Assembly (NCBI GenBank): GCA_018262575.1
Contig: JAGSYU010000023.1
Location: 1-33,300, forward strand
DNA from: Pseudomonadota bacterium
GTDB lineage: Bacteria > Pseudomonadota > Alphaproteobacteria > Rhizobiales > Pleomorphomonadaceae
Reading direction: 5' to 3'
DNA: 33,300 bases
Below the pieces are notes generated by a model. The model had not been told where the DNA came from. It did no database searches and saw only the letters and a list, made by a program, of their open reading frames with translations. A program made the position numbers and the translations under genes. Shown piece after piece: positions 1 through 8,299 of the stretch; positions within the stretch are counted from its first letter, which is position 1; each line of letters begins with the position of its first letter.

Positions 1-392
<392 letters not shown>

Positions 393-396
<4 letters not shown>

Positions 397-1452
397 GGGA
401 AGAACCTCCCCTTGGCCTGATCCACCAGGACGGCCATGATGATGACGGCGCCAACGGCGACGTATTGCCAGAAGGGGTCGACGGCCATGGCCGCCGAGCA
501 TGGAGGCTCCGCCGATGGCGATCGCGGCGACCGACGACAGCATCAGTGCGTCGCCGGCATTGGCGACGCCGCCGTTGAAGCGCAGCACGTAGAGAAAGCC
601 GGCCAGTGACGCCGATACCGCGCAGAGCACGTAGATCTTGAACAGCGTCCAGCCGAGCGGAATACCGGCCCGCGACGCGGCCTTCGGATTGCCGCCGACG
701 GCGTAGACATGCCGACCGAAGCGGGTGCTGCCGAGCAACCAGCCACAGAACGAGGCAAGAATGACGATGTAGACGACCTGTAGCGGAAAGAAGCCGAGAA
801 CATCGCGCACGGCCGTTCCCGTCACGCCGCTCGGCATGGCCAGAAAGCTGAGGCCGGCGTCGGGGTGGAAATAAGCCAGGAAGCCGTTGCCGTAGAAGCC
901 GAGGCCGCGCGTACTGATGGACACCGGCGGGCCGCCGGACAGCACATAGGCAACACCTTCGGCCACCGACAAAGAGCCGAGCGTGGCGATGAACGGCGGC
1001 ACGCGCATATAGGCGACGAGAACGCCGTTGACCGCACCAGCGGCCAGGCCGATGAAAAGCGACGTCATCAGGCCGAGCAAGATGATCACGGGCAGCGGGT
1101 AACCGGTCAACGCTTGCATGACGATAGCGCTGGCGACACTTGAAAGCCCCATCACGAAGCCGGTCGACAGGTCGATGCCGGCGGAGATGATGACGAAGGT
1201 CTGCCCGAGGCCGAGCACAAGCAGCACCGCCATATTGGCGCCGACCGCCTGGAAGTTGAAAAGATCTAGGAAGCCCGGCGCCGCGATCGAGAAAAAGACG
1301 ATCAGGGCAATCAGAAACAGAACGGCCCACATGCGACCGGCGAAGGCGACGAGATTGGATGGCGCCAGGACTTCGTCTTGCATCGCGAAAGCGTCAGGTA
1401 CCGTGGAAGCATCTGGGGCCGAGGACGATAAGCTGGTTGTTTTGGCACTCAT
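393..1452 (-). pseudogene. RbsC/FrcC-type sugar permease with frameshifting internal deletion
   Basis: Membrane permease of the branched-chain/ribose class (BPD_transp_2). From ATG 1452 (AAGGA nine bases upstream) the frame is clean through about 322 codons, with many hydrophobic helices and the family motifs AGIDLSTG, GNPKAA and AIGGASMLGG. Right after SMLGG the frame breaks. The family's C-terminal segment VDPFWQYVAVG...AVLVDQAKGRFFP is present but in another frame, from 482 to the TGA at 395-393. The roughly 25 residues that normally join the two parts, including a transmembrane helix, are missing, so I infer a deletion of about 70 bases. In the first frame there is no stop: about 31 out-of-frame residues lead straight into the ATPase at 396. 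It is either a decayed gene, an odd fusion, or an assembly error. Confidence 0.75.
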
Positions 1453-1573
1453 GGAGCGCGTCCTTGAGCTGAAAGGTGGAGGGGGGCGCGCACCGCGCCG
1501 AACGCCATCGACCTGTCGATGGACGTGTCAGGCAACCGAGGCGGCTCCGGGTCGCTGGGGGAAGACATGACCC

Positions 1574-1592
1574 GGCGCCGCGCTTCGGCGCC
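1574..1592 (-). other. GC-rich hairpin between binding-protein and permease genes
   Basis: Arms GGCGCCG (1574-1580) and CGGCGCC (1586-1592) with a 5-base loop, flanked by CCCGG (1571-1575) and CCGGG (1596-1600), which can offer alternative pairing. It lies in the 183-base gap between the binding-protein gene (ends 1636) and the permease gene (starts 1452). No T-run follows on the minus strand. Hairpins in this position often stabilise the binding-protein mRNA or attenuate the permease genes; that role is inferred. Confidence 0.45.
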
Positions 1593-1635
1593 CGTCCGGG
1601 AGAGTGGAGGAGCCTCCCAGACGGGCCTTGCCGTA

Positions 1636-2613
1636 TTACTTGGCCTTGTAGATCGCCGACTGGGCTTCCGGACTGTCGACGTTGTCGCGGGTGATCGTCA
1701 CGAAGGGGACGGCGACCTTGGCGGCAATGTCGGTCTTGCCCATGAGAGAGTCGTAGACCGACTGGACGGCGACGGCGCCGATCTGGCCGGGCTGCTGAGC
1801 GATGACGATATCGATCAGGCCGTCTTTCAGGCTGGCGATGGCCTCTTCAGGCGCATCGAAGCTGGCAATCTTGACGGTGCCCTGCAGGTTGGCCGTGCGA
1901 ACGGCGGCGGCAGCTCCCTGAGCGCTGAACAGATTGCCGCCGAAGACGGCGCCGATGTTCTTGTCACGCTGGAGCGCGGCTTGCGTCAGGTTGGTCGCCG
2001 TCGTGGCGTTGCTCTGGGTATAGTCGACACCGGCCAGCTTGACCGCGCCGTTGGTCGCTTCGACAGCGGCTTTGCAGCCATCGCGGCGCAGCGTGTCGGA
2101 GGGAACATTCGGCGTCGAGACGAGCACATAAAGCGAACCCTTGCCGCCCATGCCGTCGATCAGCGCCTTGCAGGCCGTCTCACCACCGGCGAAGTTGTCG
2201 GACGACACGCCAGCCACCGGGAAGGTCACGGGGCCCTTCTTGTAGTCGCCATCGCCGATGAACGTATCGGCCGTGGCGATGGCAATACCGGCTTGAGAGG
2301 CGCGCTCAAGCACGGCGACCATGGCGGTCGGATCGTTGGGAACGGCGACCATGCCGGTCACCTTCTTGGCGATCATGGCGTCGATCAGCGGCGTCTGCAA
2401 CTGCGGGTTCCACTGCGACGGACCGTCGGCGACGAGCGTGATGCCGAGTTCCTCAGCCTTGGCGCGCGCACCCTTTTCCATGGTCACGTAGAATGGGTCG
2501 CCTTTGATGCCGTAGATCAGCGCGACGGTGATGTCGGCCGGCTGCAGCGACGCAGCCATGGCACCGGCCGACGACATCAGCACGGCGGCGAGCGCGATAG
2601 AAATCTTGTTCAT
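1636..2613 (-). CDS. Periplasmic sugar-binding protein (Peripla_BP_4 / RbsB-like)
   Basis: A 325-residue solute receptor for the adjacent ABC importer. It opens with a Sec signal peptide (positively charged start, hydrophobic stretch, AMAA near residues 19-21, likely cleaved there). The mature chain has the two-lobed RbsB-like pattern: ITVALIYGIKGDPFYVTMEKGA at the start, then VPNDPTAM and the hinge-side segments GGNLFSAQG and VKIASFDAPEE. The ATG at 2613 has a strong GGGAGGAG box five bases upstream. It is the first gene of the transporter unit, downstream of the SorC regulator on the same strand. Ligand is not deducible; sugars or polyols are usual for this family next to SorC regulators. 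Confidence 0.9.
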   Translation of the reverse strand: MNKISIALAAVLMSSAGAMAASLQPADITVALIYGIKGDPFYVTMEKGARAKAEELGITLVADGPSQWNPQLQTPLIDAMIAKKVTGMVAVPNDPTAMVAVLERASQAGIAIATADTFIGDGDYKKGPVTFPVAGVSSDNFAGGETACKALIDGMGGKGSLYVLVSTPNVPSDTLRRDGCKAAVEATNGAVKLAGVDYTQSNATTATNLTQAALQRDKNIGAVFGGNLFSAQGAAAAVRTANLQGTVKIASFDAPEEAIASLKDGLIDIVIAQQPGQIGAVAVQSVYDSLMGKTDIAAKVAVPFVTITRDNVDSPEAQSAIYKAK

Positions 2614-2767
2614 GTGTCTCCTCCCAAAACCGGCGGCGGCTCCTCAGTCGCACCGTCGGGCCCGGACTACCGTCGCGGCCGTCCGTATTCGGCAATTCTC
2701 CTGTAACATCTTTCCGTAACAAATTTCAATAGGGAGTGATGAGAATTTCAAGCCGTGACCGGTGTGG

Positions 2768-2777
2768 TTGAAACAAC
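2768..2777. promoter_or_regulatory. Candidate SorC operator upstream of the binding-protein gene
   Basis: TTGAAACAAC here is identical to the 10-mer at 3991-4000 just upstream of the SorC regulator gene. With the preceding G it reads GTTG-AAA-CAAC, a near-palindrome. It lies about 155 bases upstream of the binding-protein ATG. The rest of the 2614-2996 gap holds no gene that I can support; it also has a direct repeat GTAAC (2703-2707 and 2716-2720). Regulator binding is inferred. Confidence 0.35.
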
Positions 2778-2941
2778 TTGCTATGATGCGCTGGGGTGGG
2801 GCTGACGATGGAACATCTTCCATCTCAGGCAGGCGGCGTTCCGCGGCCGGTCGACGTGGCGACAAAGGAGTGTCAAGTCGACGCCATCGGCACCGGACTT
2901 ACGGGGCCGAGCGTCGAGGCACCTACCGAAAAATTCGATGA

Positions 2942-2955
2942 ATCAATGAATTGAT
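2942..2955. repeat. Short inverted repeat downstream of the regulator gene
   Basis: ATCAAT-GA-ATTGAT, two perfect 6-base arms around a 2-base centre, lies 41 bases past the SorC stop codon in an AT-rich patch. The loop is too short for a good RNA hairpin, so a protein-binding site is more likely than a terminator. No function can be assigned. Confidence 0.3.
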
Positions 2956-2996
2956 AAAGATGCCACCGCCGCGAGATCGCTCGCTGGCCGGTCGGT

Positions 2997-3977
2997 TCAG
3001 GCGCAGAGGTCGAGAACGGCCAGGGCGGTGCGGACGTCAGTGACGAGGATGTTGATGAGCCGCGACCGTGCGGCGCCGATGATGGCGGCGGCCTTGGCCG
3101 CCGATACGGCGACGCCGATGACCGATGGAATTTCTCTCAGTTGCTCGACCGACAAGGCGATCAGCCGATCGGCGCCGTCCCAGGGCACCATTTGCCCATG
3201 GATATCGAAATAGTGGCGGATGACGTCGCCCACCGCGCTGGTCAGCAGGCGTTCGTCGGGCGTGACGCCGAGTTGTCCGGGCGTCGGCGACACGTGCGGC
3301 AGGCCGATTCCAACCAGGGCAGCCTCCACCTTGTCCCACAGGGCGATGGTTTCCCGGCTGCTGGCGTCGCTCAGGAAGGCTTGCCGCAACGCTGCCGACG
3401 GCAAATAGGGCGCGTGCAGGAAACGGGGCGTCCCCCCCATCTGCTCGGCGGCCAGGCGAACGAACTCGTTGATCTGGAAATGCTCGGCCGTCTCCTGCAT
3501 GCCGCCGTTGGCTGGAACGGTGACGACGCCTGGTATCCGCTGCAGACCGGCCTGAATGATGTCTCTGACCGCGCGCCCCCAGCCGATCGCCACGACCGAT
3601 CCGGGATGGAGTTCCGCATCTATCAAGCAGGTGGAAACGGCACCGGCGAGTAGGGTCACGGCATTGGCTTCCGGCACATCGGCGACGATGACACGCTTCA
3701 GGCCGAGCTTCCTCTCAAGGTCATGGGCCAACTCCTCCGGTCCCACCAGCTCCCTGACTTCGATCTGTACGATGCCGTCCTCGCGGGCTCGTTTGAGCAG
3801 CCGCGAAATGGTGGCCGTCGAGAGACCGAGCTGTCGGGCAATCTCGTTCTGAGGGATGTTCGACAAGTAGTAGAGCTTGGCGACTGTGTGCAGGAGAGCC
3901 CGTGAGGACCCGGGCTCCTGCCCGGCGGGATCGGACAGATCGACCTCCTTGAAATAGATTACAGCTCTCCTTAGCAT
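2997..3977 (-). CDS. SorC/DeoR-type sugar-binding transcriptional regulator
   Basis: A 326-residue repressor or activator of the SorC family. Residues about 27-75 form the N-terminal helix-turn-helix (VAKLYYLSNIPQNEIARQLG, then STATISRLLKRAREDGIV). Residues about 90-325 match the SugR-type effector domain, with the motifs VVAIGWGRAVRDI, VPANGG and TSAVGDV. In this family the effector is usually a phosphorylated sugar or polyol. The gene lies upstream of and co-directional with the ABC transporter, its likely target. The ATG at 3977 is the first in frame; a later start is possible because the first 25 residues are not obviously conserved. A copy of TTGAAACAAC 14 bases upstream suggests autoregulation. 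Confidence 0.88.
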   Translation of the reverse strand: MLRRAVIYFKEVDLSDPAGQEPGSSRALLHTVAKLYYLSNIPQNEIARQLGLSTATISRLLKRAREDGIVQIEVRELVGPEELAHDLERKLGLKRVIVADVPEANAVTLLAGAVSTCLIDAELHPGSVVAIGWGRAVRDIIQAGLQRIPGVVTVPANGGMQETAEHFQINEFVRLAAEQMGGTPRFLHAPYLPSAALRQAFLSDASSRETIALWDKVEAALVGIGLPHVSPTPGQLGVTPDERLLTSAVGDVIRHYFDIHGQMVPWDGADRLIALSVEQLREIPSVIGVAVSAAKAAAIIGAARSRLINILVTDVRTALAVLDLCA

Positions 3978-3990
3978 TGCGGGAAATTTA

Positions 3991-4000
3991 TTGAAACAAC
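3991..4000. promoter_or_regulatory. Candidate SorC auto-operator
   Basis: TTGAAACAAC, 14 bases upstream of the SorC-family start codon, in an AT-rich patch (GAAATTTATTG precedes it). It is the same 10-mer found at 2768-2777 before the binding-protein gene. Two copies before the two transcription-unit starts fit a shared operator for the regulator. No binding data; based only on the repeated sequence. Confidence 0.35.
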
Positions 4001-4125
4001 CAATCCATCAGCAATCCCCACCATGGCCCGCTCAGATGCGCCAGGGCAGTGGTCCGGGCAGTGTTACGACGCCCAGTCCTCTTGGAAATGTCTGATAAGG
4101 CTCGCGATCATCTCGTCCTCACCCC

Positions 4126-4154
4126 GGCGCCGCCACTGAGCTCAGTTCGGCGCC
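4126..4154 (-). terminator. Two-part hairpin downstream of phnF
   Basis: Outer arms GGCGCCG (4126-4132) and CGGCGCC (4148-4154) enclose the perfect palindrome ACTGAGCTCAGT (4135-4146), so one long interrupted stem-loop can form. It begins 16 bases past the phnF stop codon. There is no T-run after it on the minus strand, so it would be a non-canonical terminator or a 3'-end stabiliser. Confidence 0.45.
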
Positions 4155-4169
4155 GAGGAGGGTGACGTC

Positions 4170-4907
4170 TCAGGTGGTCATCCTGAGGCTGACTCGATCG
4201 GCCGAGAAGCGCGTCCGCGAACATTGCACCGGCTGGTCATCAAGATCGGTGTTGACGGCGCGTGCCTCGAGCACGATAGCCCCCGGCGACAGCTTCATCA
4301 GTTCACGCTCGCGGGCGTCGGCGTGACGGGCCGACACCTCGGTACTGGCTCTCAGGTAATCCGGCAGGCCGCAGGCGGCGAAGGCGCGGGTGATCGAGCC
4401 GATTGCGATGAGGTGATGGGCGATGTCGGGAAAGCGGTCGGCCGGGAAGAAGTGCTGCGAGCAGGAGACCGGCCGGTCATCCACATAGCCGGCCTCCTCC
4501 ACCTCAATCACCGGTCGCTCCGGCGCGATCCGCAACAGGGCCGCAATCTCGGCCGGGGCGGGCAGCTCGGCCGAGTGCAGGAGGCGCGTTGTGACCGACG
4601 ACGCTTGGTCGCCGACGCCGGCCGAGAAGCGTGTGCGTCGACCGATCGGCAGCGTGAGCTGGCGGTTGCCGACAATCAGGGTGCCGTGGCCCTGGATGCT
4701 CTCGACGAGGCCTTCCTCCGCCAGGAAGGCGAGGGCGGCCCGCACCGTGTGCCGGTTGACGCCGAAGCGGGTGGCGAGCTCGAAGGCCGGCGGCAGACGA
4801 CCGGTCTCCCGGAACTCGCCGTCGGCGATCGACACGCGGATGCGGTCGGCGATCTGTCGCCATAGCGAGACGCCTGAATGTCGCTCGACGGGTTTCTGCT
4901 GGGCCAT
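4170..4907 (-). CDS. phnF: PhnF, GntR/HutC-family regulator of the phosphonate operon
   Basis: A 245-residue transcription factor. Residues about 14-76 are a GntR winged helix (LWRQIADRIRVSIADGEF, LPPAFELATRFGVNRHTV, then the wing VESIQGHGTLIV). Residues about 95-240 are a UTRA ligand-binding domain of the HutC subfamily (EVEEAGYVDDRPVSCSQHFF, LEARAVNTDLDDQPVQCSRTRF). The FRETGRLPPAFEL variant of the usual LPSE loop is typical of PhnF. It is divergent from phnG, and a strong inverted repeat lies between the two starts, so it most likely represses the phn operon and itself. The ligand, probably a phosphonate or pathway intermediate, is not known from sequence. Confidence 0.93.
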   Translation of the reverse strand: MAQQKPVERHSGVSLWRQIADRIRVSIADGEFRETGRLPPAFELATRFGVNRHTVRAALAFLAEEGLVESIQGHGTLIVGNRQLTLPIGRRTRFSAGVGDQASSVTTRLLHSAELPAPAEIAALLRIAPERPVIEVEEAGYVDDRPVSCSQHFFPADRFPDIAHHLIAIGSITRAFAACGLPDYLRASTEVSARHADARERELMKLSPGAIVLEARAVNTDLDDQPVQCSRTRFSADRVSLRMTT

Positions 4908-4953
4908 GTCACCTCGCTGTCACGGAGATCGACTAAAACTGTCCATGTTGTTC

Positions 4954-4977
4954 AGTTGTCTAGATTAATAGACAACT
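4954..4977. promoter_or_regulatory. Probable PhnF operator
   Basis: Perfect 9-base arms AGTTGTCTA (4954-4962) and TAGACAACT (4969-4977) around the spacer GATTAA, in the divergent phnF-phnG gap. It is 46 bases upstream of phnF and 66 bases upstream of the preferred phnG start. Symmetry, location and the GntR/HutC identity of PhnF make it the obvious operator. The whole phnF-phnG gap (4908-5043) shows no other gene. Confidence 0.7.
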
Positions 4978-5043
4978 ACCGACGATGCAAGCCCGATATG
5001 TCAGCGCCCTCCGCGCCGCATGCGGGCGAACCAGAGCGAGCCG

Positions 5044-5508
5044 ATGGACGCCACCGCCACCCCTATCGATCCCGAGATGAAACGCCGTCGGCGCATGAGC
5101 TTGCTTGCTCGCGCCAGTACCGCCGAACTCGACGCCACCTGGGCGGCACTTGCCGTCCCGTCCGACGTGACTGACTTGCGCGGCCCGGAGACCGGCCTCG
5201 TCATGCTGACCGGTCGCATCGGCGGCGACGGCGGCCGCTTCAACCTTGGCGAGGCGACGGTGAGCCGGTCGACGGTCCGCCTTCCCTCCGGTGAGGTCGG
5301 CTTCGGCCAGATGCTGGGCAGCGATCGTCTCATGGCCCGCCGGGCTGCCATCCTCGACGCCGCCGCCGAGACGGCCGAGGGCGCGCCGATCGTCGCCCGG
5401 CTGTGCGACGAGATCGAGACCCGTCTCGACCGTGAGCGCCAGACCAGCGACGCCGAGACGGCGGCGACGCGGGTCGATTTCTTCACGCTGGTGCGGGGAG
5501 AAGACTGA
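5044..5508 (+). CDS. phnG: PhnG, C-P lyase core complex subunit
   Basis: First gene of the C-P lyase operon. PhnG is a small subunit of the PhnGHIJ core complex and is needed with PhnI, PhnH and PhnL to join the phosphonate to the 1' position of ATP's ribose with loss of adenine. Seen: an Arg-rich start leading into MSLLARAS, then GLVMLTGRIGGDGGRFNLGE and TVSRSTVRL, and GFGQMLGSDR, all typical of PhnG. The ATG at 5044 gives a 154-residue protein close to family length; an in-frame ATG at 5020 would add eight residues. Neither has a strong ribosome-binding site (GAGCGAG before 5044). Its TGA overlaps the phnH ATG (TGATG), implying translational coupling. Confidence 0.9.
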   Translation: MDATATPIDPEMKRRRRMSLLARASTAELDATWAALAVPSDVTDLRGPETGLVMLTGRIGGDGGRFNLGEATVSRSTVRLPSGEVGFGQMLGSDRLMARRAAILDAAAETAEGAPIVARLCDEIETRLDRERQTSDAETAATRVDFFTLVRGED

Positions 5509-6101
5509 TGCCGAAAGAGATCGCATTGACGGGTGGCTTCGCTCAGCCCGTCTTCGAGGCACAGGCCGCCTTCCGCTTGCTGATGGACGCCATGGCCCGG
5601 CCCGGTAGCCTCCATAAGGTGGAGGCCGACGTGGCGGCGCCCGGCGGTGTCGGACCGGCGCAGGCTGCCTTGGCGCTCACCCTTGTCGACGCCGACACAC
5701 CGATCTGGTTCGACGCGCCGACGCCGGACCTTTCTGCCTGGATATCCTTTCACACCGGTGCCCGTCTCGCCACCGGCCCGGACGAAGCCGCCTTCGCCTT
5801 CATCGGGCGTGGCGCTGCGATGCCGGACGGCCTGCCGCTCGGCACGCAGGACTATCCCGACCGCTCGGCCACCGTGGTGATCGAGGTCGACAGTTTCGGC
5901 GCTGGCGAGCATCTCTGGCTTGCCGGCCCCGGCATCGAGGGCACCTGCGATCTCGCCGTTGCCGGGCTGCCGAGCGGATTGGCCGGGCTCCTGGCCGACA
6001 ACCGGGTGCTGTTCCCGCGTGGTCTCGATTTCGTGCTGACCTCGGGCCGCGACCTCGTCGCGCTGCCGCGCTCCACCCGCCTCGTCCCTAAGGAGAGTTG
6101 A
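5508..6101 (+). CDS. phnH: PhnH, C-P lyase core complex subunit
   Basis: A 197-residue subunit of the PhnGHIJ core complex; PhnH resembles a PLP-transferase fold without the cofactor and serves a structural or supporting role in forming ribose-1-phosphonate triphosphate. Family features seen: GGFAQPVFEAQAAFRLLMDA, MARPGSLH near residues 29-36, ALALTLVDADTPIWF, and the C-terminal NRVLFPRGLDFVLT. Length is normal. The start codon is coupled to the phnG stop, and phnI begins one base after its own stop. Identification is by family motifs and by fixed gene order. Confidence 0.93.
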   Translation: MPKEIALTGGFAQPVFEAQAAFRLLMDAMARPGSLHKVEADVAAPGGVGPAQAALALTLVDADTPIWFDAPTPDLSAWISFHTGARLATGPDEAAFAFIGRGAAMPDGLPLGTQDYPDRSATVVIEVDSFGAGEHLWLAGPGIEGTCDLAVAGLPSGLAGLLADNRVLFPRGLDFVLTSGRDLVALPRSTRLVPKES

Positions 6102-6102
6102 C

Positions 6103-7221
6103 ATGTATGTCGCCGTCAAGGGGGGCGAAGCCGCCATCGACCACGCCCACCGCCTGCTCGCCGATCGCCGCCGCGGCGACCGGACCGTGCCGGCCATCAC
6201 CGAGGCGCAGATTACCGAACAGCTGTCGCTGGCCGTCGATCGCGTCATGGCCGAGGCTTCGCTCTACGATCCTGGTCTGGCGGCGCTGGCCATCCGGCAG
6301 GCGCGCGGCGACATGATCGAGGCGATCTTCATTCTGCGCGCCTACCGCACAACGCTGCCGCGCTTTGGCTCGAGCCAGCCGCTCGACACGCGGCACATGC
6401 GCATCGAACGGCGGATTTCCGCCACCTACAAGGACCTGCCCGGCGGCCAGCTGCTCGGCCCGACCTTCGACTATACCCATCGCCTCATCGATCCCGACCT
6501 CGTCGGCGATCCCGAGGTGCCCGAGCCGGCCCGCCGCGACGGCGGTCTCGACAACATCGCCCGCGTTGCCGACATTCTCGATGGCGAAAGCCTGATCGAG
6601 ACCGAGGCCGACGCCGACATCGTGCCCGGCGACATCACCCGCGAACCATCCGAGTTTCCCATGTCGCGCCCCGAGCGGCTGCAATCGCTGGCCCGTGGCG
6701 ACGAGGGCTTTCTGCTGGCGCTCGCCTACTCCACCCAGCGCGGCTATGGCCGCAGCCATCCCTTCGTTGGCGAGATCCGCATCGGCCTGGCCGAGGTCGA
6801 GATCGACGTTCCCGAACTGGGGGTCGCCGTGACGCTCGGCGAGGTCCGGATCACCGAATGCCAGATGGTCAACCAGTTCAAGGGAACGGCCGACAAGCCG
6901 CCGCAGTTCACCCGCGGCTACGGTCTCGTCTTCGGCCAGAGCGAACGCAAGGCGATGGCCATGTCGCTGTGCGACCGGGCGCTCAGGGCGGCTGAATATG
7001 GAGAAGAGATCGTCGCCCCCGCCCAGGACGAGGAATTCGTCATCTCCCACTGCGACAACGTGCAGGCGACCGGCTTCGTCGAACATCTGAAGCTGCCCCA
7101 TTACGTCGATTTCCAAGCCGAGCTTGGTCTCGTCCGCCGCCTCAGGACCGCCTGGGAAGAGCGCGGCGTCCTGCTGGAGGACGACGACAGCGAAGCGCCT
7201 CTCGGGGAGGCCGCCCAATGA
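6103..7221 (+). CDS. phnI: PhnI, C-P lyase core complex subunit (ATP nucleosidase component)
   Basis: A 372-residue PhnI. With PhnG, PhnH and PhnL it displaces adenine from ATP with a phosphonate; PhnI alone is known as a purine nucleosidase. Seen: MYVAVKGGEAAIDHAHRLL at the start, RQARGDMIEAIFILRAYR, RRISATYKDLPGGQLLGPTFDYTHRLI, LALAYSTQRGYGRSHPFVGE and KAMAMSLCDRAL, all PhnI hallmarks. Length and order are normal. AAGGAGAG is placed well before ATG 6103, which follows the phnH stop by one base. Unusually, phnJ does not follow directly: 217 bases with an opposite-strand small gene separate them. Confidence 0.95.
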   Translation: MYVAVKGGEAAIDHAHRLLADRRRGDRTVPAITEAQITEQLSLAVDRVMAEASLYDPGLAALAIRQARGDMIEAIFILRAYRTTLPRFGSSQPLDTRHMRIERRISATYKDLPGGQLLGPTFDYTHRLIDPDLVGDPEVPEPARRDGGLDNIARVADILDGESLIETEADADIVPGDITREPSEFPMSRPERLQSLARGDEGFLLALAYSTQRGYGRSHPFVGEIRIGLAEVEIDVPELGVAVTLGEVRITECQMVNQFKGTADKPPQFTRGYGLVFGQSERKAMAMSLCDRALRAAEYGEEIVAPAQDEEFVISHCDNVQATGFVEHLKLPHYVDFQAELGLVRRLRTAWEERGVLLEDDDSEAPLGEAAQ

Positions 7222-7238
7222 GAAGCAGTGCCCGCCTG

Positions 7239-7403
7239 TCAGTCGCAGCTGTCTCCGCCATCCCCGTCGCAGTCGTTGCTGTCGCTCGAACCGTCGAACC
7301 AAACCGAGCCGTTGTTTCGGGACGGATGGGCGCTGCGGCGAATGATGAAAATGCCGACGGCCACCACGACGACGGTCAGCAGGATGTCCTTGAGAAGCTG
7401 CAT
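7239..7403 (-). CDS. Small single-pass membrane protein with Asp/Cys/Gly-rich tail, antisense inside the phn operon
   Basis: A 54-codon gene in the phnI-phnJ gap on the opposite strand. ATG 7403 is preceded by GGGAG ten bases upstream. Residues about 3-21 form one clear transmembrane helix (LLKDILLTVVVVAVGIFII), followed by RRS as a cytoplasmic-side anchor and a tail rich in Asp, Gly, Ser and Cys (SSDSNDCDGDGGDSCD). A hydrophobic helix of this quality is unlikely in a random opposite-strand frame and the plus-strand frames here look non-coding. Short proteins with one helix and an acidic Cys/Gly tail occur in Hyphomicrobiales, but I cannot name a family. Its promoter would have to lie inside the start of phnJ, and phn readthrough would be antisense to it. 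Function unknown. Confidence 0.6.
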   Translation of the reverse strand: MQLLKDILLTVVVVAVGIFIIRRSAHPSRNNGSVWFDGSSDSNDCDGDGGDSCD

Positions 7404-7438
7404 GTCCGTCAATCTCCCACTGGAAACGGTAAAAAACC

Positions 7439-8299
7439 ATGAATGGCGTCGCCTACAACTTCGCCTATCTCGACGAGCAGACCAAGCGGATGATCCGCCG
7501 GGCCATCCTGAAGGCCATCGCCATTCCCGGCTATCAGGTGCCGTTCGCCGCCCGTGAAATGCCGATGCCCTATGGCTGGGGCACCGGCGGCGTTCAGGTG
7601 ACCGCCGCCATCATCGGCCCCAACGATCGCCTCAAGGTGATCGATCAGGGCGCCGACGACACCACCAATGCCGTGTCGATCCGCGCCTTCTTCCGCAAGG
7701 TGACCAACGTTGCCGTGACGACGCACACCGGCGACGCCACCATCATCCAGACGCGCCACCGCATTCCCGAGCAGCCGCTCGCCGCCGGCCAGATCCTCGT
7801 CTACCAGGTGCCGATCCCCGAGCCCTTGCGCTTCCTCGAGCCGCGCGAGACCGAGACGCGGGTGATGCATGGCCTTGAGGACTACGGGCTGATGCACGTC
7901 AAGCTCTATGAGGACATCGCCCACCACGGCCGCATCGCCACCGCTTATGCCTATCCGGTGAAGGTGGCGGACCGCTACGTGATGGACCCCTCGCCGATCC
8001 CCAAGTTCGACAATCCGAAGATGCACATGAGCCCGGCGCTGCAGTTGTTCGGAGCCGGACGCGAGAAGCGCATCTACGCCGTGCCGCCCTACACCGAGGT
8101 GAAGAGCCTCGATTTCGAGGATCATCCCTTCGAGATCCAGACCTTCGATCAACCCTGCGCGCTGTGCGGCGCCCGCAACGTCTATCTCGACGAAGTCATC
8201 CTCGATGATCGCGGCGGCCGGATGTTCGTTTGTTCCGACACTGATGGCTGCGACAGCCGGCGCCCGACGACCAACGATCAGCCGGAGGCCCGCTCGTGA
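7439..8299 (+). CDS. phnJ: PhnJ, radical SAM C-P lyase
   Basis: The catalytic subunit that cleaves the carbon-phosphorus bond of ribose-1-phosphonate 5-phosphate, giving the alkane (methane from methylphosphonate) and the 1,2-cyclic phosphate. The 286 residues match PhnJ throughout (NFAYLDEQTKRMIRRAILKA, MPMPYGWGTGG, DQGADDTTNAVSIR). Cys240, Cys243, Cys265 and Cys271 keep the PhnJ spacing CX2C-X21-C-X5-C for the [4Fe-4S] cluster and the thiyl radical. Gly31 in AIPGYQVPF corresponds to the glycyl-radical Gly32 of E. coli PhnJ. The enzyme therefore looks fully functional. ATG 7439 has only a weak ribosome-binding site (GGAAACGG). phnK starts at a GTG overlapping its stop. Confidence 0.97.
   Translation: MNGVAYNFAYLDEQTKRMIRRAILKAIAIPGYQVPFAAREMPMPYGWGTGGVQVTAAIIGPNDRLKVIDQGADDTTNAVSIRAFFRKVTNVAVTTHTGDATIIQTRHRIPEQPLAAGQILVYQVPIPEPLRFLEPRETETRVMHGLEDYGLMHVKLYEDIAHHGRIATAYAYPVKVADRYVMDPSPIPKFDNPKMHMSPALQLFGAGREKRIYAVPPYTEVKSLDFEDHPFEIQTFDQPCALCGARNVYLDEVILDDRGGRMFVCSDTDGCDSRRPTTNDQPEARS

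Noticed and set aside
4224-4865. 213-residue plus-strand frame over phnF
   Set aside because: Antisense shadow of phnF, which has intact GntR and UTRA motifs on the minus strand.
7218-7442. Plus-strand 74-codon frame in the phnI-phnJ gap
   Set aside because: It overlaps the phnI stop, runs into phnJ and has no domain; the opposite-strand frame with a clear transmembrane helix is the better gene candidate.
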